The notes below the pieces were generated by a model. It worked only from the letters and a program-made list of their open reading frames with translations, made no database searches and was not told the DNA's origin. A DNA stretch of 64,000 nucleotides from Streptomyces humi (GTDB lineage: Bacteria > Actinomycetota > Actinomycetes > Streptomycetales > Streptomycetaceae): positions 62,001 to 126,000 of the forward strand of contig NZ_LBMU02000002.1 in assembly GCF_001005085.2 (NCBI RefSeq). The letters run 5' to 3'. The translations under genes and the position numbers were made by a program. This document shows, in pieces, positions 33,737 through 41,019 of this stretch (position 1 is its first letter; each line of letters opens with the position of its first letter).

Positions 33737-34219
33737 GTGGACAACAACGTCGTCATCCGTCCGGCCGTCCCCGATGAACTGGACGTCGTCGCCGAACTCC
33801 GATGGCAGTGGATCCTGGAGAACCAGGACGCCGCCGTCACCGGGCGTACGGAGTTCGTGCGGCACTTCGTCACGTGGGCGAGGGAGAACACGTCGTCGCA
33901 TCGCTGCATGGTCGTGGTCCGCGATGAGGTGGTCATCGGCATGGCCTGGCTGGCGGTGCTCCCGCGGGTGCCCAGCCCGCGTGCCCTGCACCGGGCATCG
34001 GGCGACCTCCAGTGCGTGTATGTCGTTCCCGGCGAACGCGGCGGCGGCCTGGGCGGCCGGCTCATCGACGCGGTCCTGGAGCGCGCTCGGGAACTCGGGC
34101 TCGAACGCGTCACCGTGCACTCCAGCCCCCGCGCGATCCCGGCCTACTCCCGCCACGGTTTCGAGTCATCGCCCCGTCTGCTGCACGCCCGTGTCGCCCG
34201 CACCACCTCCCGTCCGTGA
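33737..34219 (+). CDS. GNAT-family N-acetyltransferase
   Basis: 160 residues from GTG 33737. Motifs are VIRPAVPDELDVVAELRWQW, LQCVYVVPGERGGGLGGRLI (acetyl-CoA loop E-R-G-G-G-L-G) and VTVHSSPRAIPAYSRHGFES. The substrate is unknown. It is followed by a hairpin (34225-34251) and is not obviously co-transcribed with FKBP, 49 bases upstream. Confidence 0.85.
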   Translation: MDNNVVIRPAVPDELDVVAELRWQWILENQDAAVTGRTEFVRHFVTWARENTSSHRCMVVVRDEVVIGMAWLAVLPRVPSPRALHRASGDLQCVYVVPGERGGGLGGRLIDAVLERARELGLERVTVHSSPRAIPAYSRHGFESSPRLLHARVARTTSRP

Positions 34220-34224
34220 CAGCC

Positions 34225-34251
34225 GCCGAGGGGCTGCTTCGCCCCGTCGGC
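34225..34251 (+). terminator. Hairpin after the GNAT gene
   Basis: GCCGAGGGGC (34225-34234) pairs with GCCCCGTCGGC (34241-34251), with one bulge and a 6-base loop, starting 6 bases after the stop codon. Confidence 0.6.
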
Positions 34252-34369
34252 CCTCGGTCGCGGCCTTCTCCGCGGCGATCGCACGGCGGCGGGCGGTGAC
34301 GAGCCCCACCCTGGCCCTGTTCACGGCACGCCGGGTCCGCGGGGGCCGGGTCACGTACTGTGGCTTCGC

Positions 34370-35287
34370 ATGACCGATGGCGGGATCGAGATCAGCGCGC
34401 AGCTGGTGCGCGATCTTCTCCAGGACCAGCATCCGGACCTCGCGGGGCTTCCCGTGCGCGAGGTGGCGGGCGGCTGGGGCAATCAGATGTGGCGGCTCGG
34501 GGACGAGTTGGCCGTGCGCATGCCGCGCATGGCAGGTACCCCGGACCTCCTGCGCAAGGAGTGCCGTTGGCTGCCGGTCCTGGCCCCGCGGCTGCCGCTC
34601 CCGGTGCCGACTCCGGTACGGATCGGTGAACCGTCCGCGCGCTTTCCGAGGCCCTGGAGCGTCATGACGTGGGTGCACGGCGAGCCGCTGGACCACAGCT
34701 CGATCAGCCGGGGCGACCACGCGGCCTGCACTCTGGCGGACTTCCTGCGGGCGCTCCATGTGGCGGCGCCCGCCGAGGCACCGGCCGGTTCGGACCGCGG
34801 CGCTCACCCCGGGAAGTGCACCGACGGCTTCGAGTACTTCCTCCAGGCCATCGCCCCCGGCGGCCTGGCCACCGACGTCCGAGCCGTGCGGGCCGTCTGG
34901 GACGACGCTGTCGCGGCCCCCGAGTGGGCGGGCCCGCCGGTGTGGCTGCACGGTGACCTCCATCCCGCGAATGTCGTCGTCTCGGACGGAACGCTCTCGG
35001 GCGTGATCGACTTCGACGCCATGTTCGCCGGCGACCCGGCGTGGGACCTCGCGGCGGCCTGGCTGCTGCTGCCCGCGGGCGCGGGCCCCCGGTTCTTCGA
35101 GGCGTACGCGCACGCGGACGAGGCGACGGTCCGGCGTGCCCGGGGACTCGCCGCCATGAAGAGCCTCTTCCTCATCCTCATGGGCCAGAACGGCGACCGG
35201 GGTCTTCCCGGCGGCAAGCCGGCCTGGGGACCCGCGGGCCGGGCGGCGCTCGGTCGGGTCACGTCCGGCTTCGGCCGGTCCTCCTGA
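34370..35287 (+). CDS. Aminoglycoside-phosphotransferase-family (APH) kinase
   Basis: 305 residues. The kinase fold has VREVAGGWGNQMWRLGDELA (nucleotide loop), AVRMPR with a basic residue in place of the usual Lys strand, a catalytic loop of VWLHGDLHPANVVVSDG and a metal-binding segment GVIDFDAMFAGDPAWDLAAA. APH-family proteins phosphorylate aminoglycosides, macrolides, homoserine or other small molecules, so resistance cannot be assumed. ATG 34370 has no Shine-Dalgarno, but TACTGT nine bases upstream could be a -10 for a leaderless transcript. A hairpin at 35298 follows. Confidence 0.85.
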   Translation: MTDGGIEISAQLVRDLLQDQHPDLAGLPVREVAGGWGNQMWRLGDELAVRMPRMAGTPDLLRKECRWLPVLAPRLPLPVPTPVRIGEPSARFPRPWSVMTWVHGEPLDHSSISRGDHAACTLADFLRALHVAAPAEAPAGSDRGAHPGKCTDGFEYFLQAIAPGGLATDVRAVRAVWDDAVAAPEWAGPPVWLHGDLHPANVVVSDGTLSGVIDFDAMFAGDPAWDLAAAWLLLPAGAGPRFFEAYAHADEATVRRARGLAAMKSLFLILMGQNGDRGLPGGKPAWGPAGRAALGRVTSGFGRSS

Positions 35288-35297
35288 GCTCGCACGG

Positions 35298-35315
35298 GGC
35301 CGGGAATCACCGGCC
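35298..35315 (+). terminator. Short hairpin after the APH-like gene
   Basis: GGCCGG (35298-35303) and CCGGCC (35310-35315) with a 6-base loop, 10 bases after the stop. The stem is short. Confidence 0.4.
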
Positions 35316-35464
35316 GCGCCGCCCCGACCAAGGGAGTCGGGAAGAATCCGGGAGAATGAAAACGAGTCCGACGCCGGAACACCGGAACGCCCCGCGAGCT
35401 GTATAGTTCAGCCGTCAAATGCCGCTGTGGGCCCGCCAGTTCCGCGAATCGGGCCATCGCGGGC

Positions 35465-35505
35465 CACCTGTCGGACAACCCCCACATGCCTTTCTCGGAC
35501 AGGTG
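35465..35505. promoter_or_regulatory. Inverted repeat before the MFS gene
   Basis: CACCTGTC (35465-35472) and GACAGGTG (35498-35505) flank an AT-richer segment, and TCGGACA is directly repeated inside. It lies in the 273-base gap before the transporter start. A TATAGT hexamer at 35402-35407 could be a -10, but I see no good -35. Function is unproven. Confidence 0.3.
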
Positions 35506-35560
35506 ACCGGGATTACTCCCGACTCTCCCCCATACTCCTCACCGAAAGTCCCCCTCTTTC

Positions 35561-36829
35561 GTGGCCATCACCGTGCGCGAGGACCGGCCTGTCGGTCGGC
35601 ATGCCGCCGTTCCGCCCGGCAGCCTCTTTCGGCGAATACACGCTCCGCGCGCCAGTGACGCGCTGGCGTTTTCCATGGCGACGTACGCCATGCCCCTGCT
35701 GGTCCTGGCGATCACCGGCTCCTCGTCCTTGACCGGCCTCGCGTTCGCGCTGGAGTGGACTCCGCGGATCGCGGCGTTCGTCGTCGCCGGCAAGGCGGTG
35801 GACCGCTGCGGAGCGGCGATCGTCCTCTTCATCGCCTCTCTCGCCCGGACCACCGTGGTGGCGGTCTCGGCGGTCGCCCTTCTCATGCTGCCGCGGGGTA
35901 CCGCCGAGACCGCGGTCGTCCTCGTGCTGGCCGCCGTCACCGGCACGCTCTCCCAGTTCAGTTTCGTCGCCAACGAGGCCGTCGGAGCCGTCGTCACCCG
36001 GCGGGACGAGGCCCGGTCGCACGGGATACAGGCGGTGCTCGTCGGCATCGACCAGAGCGCCACGGTCCTCGGACCGCTCCTCGCCGGTCTGCTCCTCCTG
36101 GCGGGGCCTGGCTGGATGCTCGGGTGCCTGAGCGCGGTGTCGTTGATCGCCGCGGTGCTCGGTCTACAGACCCCGCCCACGCCCCTGCGCGCCACCCGTG
36201 CCGACACCGCGGGGAAGGACGGCGCGCTGCGCCTGGGCCTGCGCACGCTGCTGGCGCTTCCCGCGCTGGGCCGGCTGGTGGCCGGGCTGGCCTGTTCCAA
36301 TCTCGCCCTGGGTCTGCTCCAGTCCGCGAGCCCCGTGATCGTCGTGGACACCTTCGGGCGCTCCTCCGCCGACGTCGGCGCCCTGTGGTCGGTCGCCGCC
36401 GTGGCGACCCTGCTGGCGATCACGTGCTGCCGGTTCGCCCTGAGCCGCCTCGACCTCTGGGGGGTGGGCATGGTGTCGGCGACGCTCGCCTCCGCCGCGT
36501 GCCTCGCCGTCCCGCACGCTCCGTCGTACCTCTCCTACACCGTCCTGGTGGCGATCTTCATGGCGGGCGACGGTGGCCTCACCGTCGTGTTGCGTACGGT
36601 GCGCTCGCTGGTCATCCCCGCCACCGCGCTCGGTGCCACGCTCTCGCTGACGATGCTTCTCCTGTTGCTGCCCTTCCCCGTGGCGGGCGTCCTCGTGGCG
36701 CTCACCCCGCCGGCGCACCTCGGCAGCGTGATCCTGGCCTGCGCTCTCGTCCAGGCCACCGCCCTGGTCACCGTCTTCGTCAGGCTCCGCGACGAACCGG
36801 TCCTGCGCCTGGTCGCCGCCCGCAGGTGA
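35561..36829 (+). CDS. MFS transporter
   Basis: 422 residues with about 12 predicted membrane helices (for example YAMPLLVLAITGSSSLTGLA, IVLFIASLARTTVVAVSAVA, LTMLLLLLPFPVAGVLVALT). The loop between helices 2 and 3 (GKAVDRCG) is a short form of the MFS G-x-x-x-D-R motif. RRDEARSHGIQAVLVGIDQS is typical of drug/metabolite exporters related to enterobactin exporter-like proteins. The start is GTG 35561, with GTG 35573 as an alternative; neither has a strong ribosome site. The substrate is unknown. It converges on the HAD gene. Confidence 0.85.
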   Translation: MAITVREDRPVGRHAAVPPGSLFRRIHAPRASDALAFSMATYAMPLLVLAITGSSSLTGLAFALEWTPRIAAFVVAGKAVDRCGAAIVLFIASLARTTVVAVSAVALLMLPRGTAETAVVLVLAAVTGTLSQFSFVANEAVGAVVTRRDEARSHGIQAVLVGIDQSATVLGPLLAGLLLLAGPGWMLGCLSAVSLIAAVLGLQTPPTPLRATRADTAGKDGALRLGLRTLLALPALGRLVAGLACSNLALGLLQSASPVIVVDTFGRSSADVGALWSVAAVATLLAITCCRFALSRLDLWGVGMVSATLASAACLAVPHAPSYLSYTVLVAIFMAGDGGLTVVLRTVRSLVIPATALGATLSLTMLLLLLPFPVAGVLVALTPPAHLGSVILACALVQATALVTVFVRLRDEPVLRLVAARR

Positions 36830-36889
36830 CCCCGGTGAGACGGCCGGGGCGCGTGGCCCTCGTGCCGGGCCGGCGGGGGTGCGCGGCCG

Positions 36890-37561
36890 TCACTCCAGGG
36901 CTGCGAAGGCGCTGGTGTCCAGGCGGGCGAGGAGGTCGGCGGGGTCCCGGTACACGGCGTGGGCGCCGGCTTCCGTCAGGTCCGCGCGCGGGATGCCGCC
37001 GGACAGGACCGCCAGCGGGGTCACCCCGTCCCGTACCGCCGCCCGCATGTCCCAGACGCTGTCGCCGACGAACAGGGCGCGTTCGCTCGGTACGCCGGCG
37101 AGTTCCCTGGCCTGGCGTACCGGGTCGGGAGCGGGTTTGCCCTCGGCGACGTCGTCGGCGCTGGTGACCGACCGGATGACGTCGTCGGCGTCGATGGCGT
37201 TGCGGAGCGCGGCGAGTTCCGCGCCGCTCGCCGAGGTCGCCAGGACGATCTCCCAGCCCCGCCCGGCCAGCGCGCGCAGCAGGTCGCCGGCCGCGTCCAG
37301 CGCCGGCAGCCGCTCGAAGTACGTGGCGTAGAGGGTCCGGTGGGCCTCGGAGAGCTGGTCGTCCCCGTCGGGGTCGCGGTCGTCGCCGAGCAGGTGGTCC
37401 AGCAGGTCGCCGCCGCTGAGACCGACGGCACGGTGGATGTCCCGCATGGGGACATGGTGGCCCGCCTGCCGGAACGCCTCCCACCACGTGACCACGTGCA
37501 GGTGGTTGGTGTCGACGAGCGTTCCGTCGATGTCGAAGATCGCGGCGCGTTCCGTGGTCAT
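36890..37561 (-). CDS. HAD-superfamily hydrolase (phosphoglycolate-phosphatase-like)
   Basis: 223 residues. Motif I is AAIFDIDGTLVDTNHLH (nucleophile Asp and Asp+2), motif II is VLATSAS, and motif III Lys is in AEGKPAPDPV. Motif IV is FVGDSVWDMRAA. A helical cap lies between motifs I and II. It should dephosphorylate a small phosphorylated metabolite in the cytoplasm. The start ATG 37561 was chosen because the conserved first strand begins five residues later. It lies 19 bases downstream of the F420-type oxidoreductase gene, so co-transcription is likely. Confidence 0.9.
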   Translation of the reverse strand: MTTERAAIFDIDGTLVDTNHLHVVTWWEAFRQAGHHVPMRDIHRAVGLSGGDLLDHLLGDDRDPDGDDQLSEAHRTLYATYFERLPALDAAGDLLRALAGRGWEIVLATSASGAELAALRNAIDADDVIRSVTSADDVAEGKPAPDPVRQARELAGVPSERALFVGDSVWDMRAAVRDGVTPLAVLSGGIPRADLTEAGAHAVYRDPADLLARLDTSAFAALE

Positions 37562-37580
37562 CGCGGGTGTCCTCGCCCTC

Positions 37581-38546
37581 TCAGAGTTCGCGGAGCGCGG
37601 GCAGCAGCTTGTGCTCGGCCCATTCCAGGTACGGCTCCTGGTGGTCGCCGCCGATCTGGACGAGCGCGATCTCGGTGAACCCCGCGTCGACATAGGGGCG
37701 TACGGCCTCGACGACCGCCTGTACGTCGTCGCCGCACGGGATGGACCCGGCCACGTCCTCGGGCCGTACGAACTCGGTGGCGTGCGCGAACGCGGCGGGC
37801 CCCGGCAGTTCGGAGTTGACCGGCCAGCCGCTGCCGAACCAGCGGAACTGGTCGTGGGCGCGGGCGACGGCCGCGTCCCGGTCGGTGTCGTAACAGATGG
37901 GCAGCTGACCGACCTTGGGCTTGCCCGCGCCGCCGTGTCGTTCGAAGGCCGAGACCAGTTCCGGGCGAGGTTCCGTGGCGATCATCAAGTCGGCGAGATG
38001 GCCCGCGACTTCGCAGGAACGGTCACCCGAGACGGCGATGCCGATGGGCGGAGGCGCGTCGGGCAGGTCCCACAACTTGGCGTTGGCCACGTCGAAGTGG
38101 ACGCCGTGGTGGTTGACGTTCTCCCCCGCGAAGAGCGCGCGGACGATCTCCGCGGCCTCCTCCAGCTTCTCCAGCCGGACGTGCGCGGCGGGCCAGCCCT
38201 CCCCCGTCACGTGCTCGTTGAGGTTCTCCCCGGAGCCCAGGCCCAGCCGGAACCGGCCCTCGGACAGGATCTGGAGGGTGGCCGCCTTCTGGGCGACGAC
38301 CGCCGGGTGGTACCGGGTCGTGGGGCACGTCACGTACGTCATCAGCGGGATGCGTTCGGTGGCCTGCGCGGCGGCGCCCAGCACGCTCCACGCGTAGGGC
38401 GCGTGACCCTGGGAGTCGAGCCAGGGGAAGTAGTGGTCGGAGGTGACCGAGAAGTCGAAGCCGGCCCGCTCCGCGCCCACCACGTGGTCCACCAGCTCCC
38501 GGGGACCGGCCTGCTCGGTCATCATCGTGTATCCGATCTGCACCAT
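37581..38546 (-). CDS. LLM-class, probably F420-dependent, oxidoreductase
   Basis: 321 residues with the luciferase-like TIM-barrel signature of the F420-dependent glucose-6-phosphate-dehydrogenase type: MVQIGYTMMTEQAGPRELVD, FDFSVTSDHYFPWLDSQGHA, GRFRLGLGSGENLNEHVTGE and PPPIGIAVSGDRSCEVAG. Such enzymes use coenzyme F420, which Streptomyces makes. ATG 38546 is preferred over ATG 38555 because GAGGAG lies nine bases before it and abuts the other. The substrate is unknown. The HAD gene follows closely. Confidence 0.88.
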   Translation of the reverse strand: MVQIGYTMMTEQAGPRELVDHVVGAERAGFDFSVTSDHYFPWLDSQGHAPYAWSVLGAAAQATERIPLMTYVTCPTTRYHPAVVAQKAATLQILSEGRFRLGLGSGENLNEHVTGEGWPAAHVRLEKLEEAAEIVRALFAGENVNHHGVHFDVANAKLWDLPDAPPPIGIAVSGDRSCEVAGHLADLMIATEPRPELVSAFERHGGAGKPKVGQLPICYDTDRDAAVARAHDQFRWFGSGWPVNSELPGPAAFAHATEFVRPEDVAGSIPCGDDVQAVVEAVRPYVDAGFTEIALVQIGGDHQEPYLEWAEHKLLPALREL

Positions 38547-38608
38547 GCCGCTCATCTCCTCGTGGTTCGCGTCGTGGTTCGCGCGCACGCGTACGGTCTC
38601 CCGCTCCG

Positions 38609-38953
38609 TCACTCCTTCGTCCCGAGCCGCAGGTCGACCTCCTTCTCCTGGTCTCCCGAGGCGGTGCCCTGCTGCTGCACGGCGAACGCGGCGCCCAGGG
38701 CCTCGAGCAGCTGGTCGACGGCCTGGTAGTCGCCCTGGAGGGTCGCGGAGACCGAACCCCCCAGGGTCACCGGACCGGGCGGGCTCCACTCCCGGGTCGG
38801 CTCGAACTCGGCGCTCCACACGGCCGCGTGCCCGCCCGGCTGCTCCTCGGGCAGGTCGTCGGCGGGACGGTCGGTGGGGAACACGTTCCGCAGCACGCCG
38901 AAGACGGCGGCGGCGTCCTCCTTGGACGCTCCGGTGAGGGACACGGTGGCCAT
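38609..38953 (-). CDS. Conserved-looking 114-aa protein of unknown function
   Basis: I do not recognise the family. The protein starts MATVSLTGASKEDAAAVFGV and contains a Trp-rich WSAEFEPTREWSPPGPVTLG. A helical stretch GDYQAVDQLLEALGAAFAVQ and an acidic/basic tail follow. There is no signal peptide or membrane segment. GGAAGAGAG precedes the ATG. It has codon use like its neighbours and a complete ribosome site, so it is likely real. It is 62 bases upstream of the F420-type oxidoreductase gene, and a possible sigma-B-like promoter lies 83 bases before it. Confidence 0.7.
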   Translation of the reverse strand: MATVSLTGASKEDAAAVFGVLRNVFPTDRPADDLPEEQPGGHAAVWSAEFEPTREWSPPGPVTLGGSVSATLQGDYQAVDQLLEALGAAFAVQQQGTASGDQEKEVDLRLGTKE

Positions 38954-39035
38954 GTGGACTCTCTTCCCTAGGGGGGTGGGTAGGGGCGGTCACCGTCGCC
39001 CGTCGGCGGACGGGCCGGTCACCGACCCGGTACGC

Positions 39036-39060
39036 GTACCCGTCCCGGACACTTTCAGGC
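39036..39060 (-). promoter_or_regulatory. Sigma-B-like promoter motif upstream of the 114-aa gene
   Basis: On the minus strand GCCT (39060-39057), 15 bases, then GGGTAC (39041-39036) fits the GNNT-N14-16-GGGTAC/T form reported for Streptomyces sigma-B. It ends 83 bases before the ATG at 38953. The -35 is degenerate, so chance is a real alternative. Confidence 0.3.
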
Positions 39061-39121
39061 GGCCTGACCTCGTAGGCGTCCGGGTGCCTCCAGGAGGCCG
39101 GGGGCGGTGTGCCGGGTGCCG

Positions 39122-40102
39122 TCAGTTCCCGTCCTCGCCGGCCGGGGCCGCGGCGGCGCGTTGCGGCGCGACCGTGTACTTCGGGTCCTCGGCCGAGGCG
39201 ACCCCGGCCGCGAAGACGCCGAAGCGGGTGCAGGCCGAGCCCGCGAGGAGGGCCAGGCCCGCGACGGCGGCCGCCGGGCGGCTGCGGTGCCCGAGCAGCA
39301 GGCCGGTGGCGGCGCCCGCCGCGGTGAGCAGGCGGGCGGTGCGCAGCAGCGTTCCGGCGCGGCCCTGCCGGTAGGTCTCCGCGACCATGCCGAGGCGCCG
39401 CTCGGCCTTCCGGGTGGCGACCTCGTCGGCGCCGGCGGCGAGCACCGCCGCGCAGCGGGCGGGTGCCGACTCGGACACCGGGCCGAGGAGCAGGGCCATC
39501 CCGGAGGCGGCGGCCGTCGCGGAGGCGACGAACAGGTACGGCAGTTCGCGGTGCGCGCCGTGCCAGGCGGGGACGGCGGTGTCCGCGGCCAGCACGGCCG
39601 TGTAGGAGGCGACGGCCGGCCCGAGCAGCGCCGCCGCGCCGGTCGCCGTGGCCCCGGCCCGGGGCAGCCGCCCGGTCACGGCGGTGACGGCGGCGGCGCC
39701 GGCGGCCGGTCCGTAACCGGCGAGGAGCCATGAGCCCACGCTCATGGGCGAGGTGGGCTTGAGCACGCGGAGCATGTTGGGGAACCGGCGCGGGACCCCG
39801 AGGTCGTGCACGAGAGCGGCGGCGGACAGCGAGACCGCCGCGAGGGAGGACACCTTCATCGCCGTGGCGGTCGCCGTACGACCCGTGAGCTGGGCGCCCG
39901 CCGCCAGTACGGAACCCGCGCCGGCGAGGCCGCCGAGGAAGAAGTACCCGGCGATGTCCTGGGCGCTCCAGGACGGCGCCTTGATGATCGGACGTCCGTA
40001 GTAGGACTCGAACTCGGCTCGGGGAACCATGAGTTGCTCACCACGACGGTTACGGCGCCGTCGGTCCGTGCGCTGTCCTGAGCGGTCGGTGGAGTGGCTC
40101 AT
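39122..40102 (-). CDS. NrfD-like membrane anchor subunit of formate dehydrogenase
   Basis: 326 residues, mostly membrane helices (about eight): DIAGYFFLGGLAGAGSVLAA, PMSVGSWLLAGYGPAAGAAA, GPAVASYTAVLAADTAVPAW, ELPYLFVASATAAASGMALL. The PTSPMSVGSW and YTAVLAADTAVPAWHGA signatures are those of NrfD/polysulfide-reductase C subunits, which anchor the electron-transfer subunit and pass electrons to quinone without heme. ATG 40102 overlaps the ferredoxin-subunit stop by 4 bases. It is the third gene of the operon. Confidence 0.88.
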   Translation of the reverse strand: MSHSTDRSGQRTDRRRRNRRGEQLMVPRAEFESYYGRPIIKAPSWSAQDIAGYFFLGGLAGAGSVLAAGAQLTGRTATATAMKVSSLAAVSLSAAALVHDLGVPRRFPNMLRVLKPTSPMSVGSWLLAGYGPAAGAAAVTAVTGRLPRAGATATGAAALLGPAVASYTAVLAADTAVPAWHGAHRELPYLFVASATAAASGMALLLGPVSESAPARCAAVLAAGADEVATRKAERRLGMVAETYRQGRAGTLLRTARLLTAAGAATGLLLGHRSRPAAAVAGLALLAGSACTRFGVFAAGVASAEDPKYTVAPQRAAAAPAGEDGN

Positions 40103-41019
40103 CGGGTGGCCTTCCTGCGCAGCAGACCGGGCAGCGCGAACGAGACGGCGAAGGCGCCGGCCAGGGAGAGGGCCGCCGCGCCGGCGTGCTTCCACATCGT
40201 GGGGAGGTCGCGGGTGGTGACGACCGGGGCGGGGGGCAGCCCGTAGACCTCGGGTTCGTCGAGGAGCAGGAAGAACGCGCCGTCACCGCCGACCCCGTCG
40301 TCGGGCTCGTGGCCGTACAGCCGGGCGCCGGCCACACCCGCCGTGTGCAACTGGTCCACGCGCAGCGCGGCGCGTTCGCGCAGTTCGTCCAGCGGGCCGA
40401 ACTGGATGGACTCGGTCGGGCACGCCTTGGCGCAGGCGGGCTCCTGGCCGGCGCCGAGCCGGTCGTAGCACATCGTGCACTTGAACGCCCGGCCGTCGTC
40501 GGGGCGTTGCTCGATGACTCCGTACGGGCAGGCGGGCACGCAGTAGCCGCAGCCGTTGCAGATGTCCTCCTGGACGACGACCGTGCCGAACTCGGTCCGG
40601 AACAGGGAGCCGGTGGGGCAGACGTCGAGGCAGGCCGCGTGGGTGCAGTGCTTGCACACGTCGGACGACATCAGCCAGCGCAGCTCCCCGGCCCCGTCCG
40701 GCGGGCCGGAGGCGGTCGGCGCGCCGTCCGCCAGCGGGAGTTGGGTGCGTCCGTCCGGCGCCGGGACCTGCTGTTCGATGAAGGCGACGTGCCGCCAGGT
40801 GGAGGCGCCGAGCCCCTGCGTGTTGTCGTAGCTCATGCCGGTGAGGGACAGGCCGTCCTCCGGGATGGCGTTCCACTCCTTGCACGCGACCTCGCAGGCC
40901 TTGCAGCCGATGCACACGGAGGTGTCGGTGAAGAAGCCGACGCGGGGCGGGGGTTCGGGGTGCCCGGCGTCGCGGGCGGGGTCGGGCTCCGGACCGCTGA
41001 GCAGATGACGGCTGGTCAT
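40099..41019 (-). CDS. Formate dehydrogenase iron-sulfur (ferredoxin) subunit
   Basis: 306 residues with four cysteine groups for four [4Fe-4S] clusters: CIGCKACEVACKEW, CKHCTHAACLDVCPTG, CNGCGYCVPACPYG and CTMCYDRLGAGQEPACAKAC. The arrangement is that of FdnH/FdoH-type subunits, which wire the molybdenum site to the membrane anchor. A C-terminal hydrophobic segment (AGAAALSLAGAFAVSFALPG) may be a membrane helix, as in FdnH. ATG 41019 overlaps the catalytic-subunit stop (ATGA) and the NrfD start lies within its own end, so the three proteins are translationally coupled. Confidence 0.93.
   Translation of the reverse strand: MTSRHLLSGPEPDPARDAGHPEPPPRVGFFTDTSVCIGCKACEVACKEWNAIPEDGLSLTGMSYDNTQGLGASTWRHVAFIEQQVPAPDGRTQLPLADGAPTASGPPDGAGELRWLMSSDVCKHCTHAACLDVCPTGSLFRTEFGTVVVQEDICNGCGYCVPACPYGVIEQRPDDGRAFKCTMCYDRLGAGQEPACAKACPTESIQFGPLDELRERAALRVDQLHTAGVAGARLYGHEPDDGVGGDGAFFLLLDEPEVYGLPPAPVVTTRDLPTMWKHAGAAALSLAGAFAVSFALPGLLRRKATR

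Noticed and set aside
34370..35287. Calling the APH-fold gene an aminoglycoside resistance gene
   Set aside because: The catalytic motifs define the kinase family only. The substrate-binding parts are not diagnostic, and many APH-like proteins act on other metabolites.
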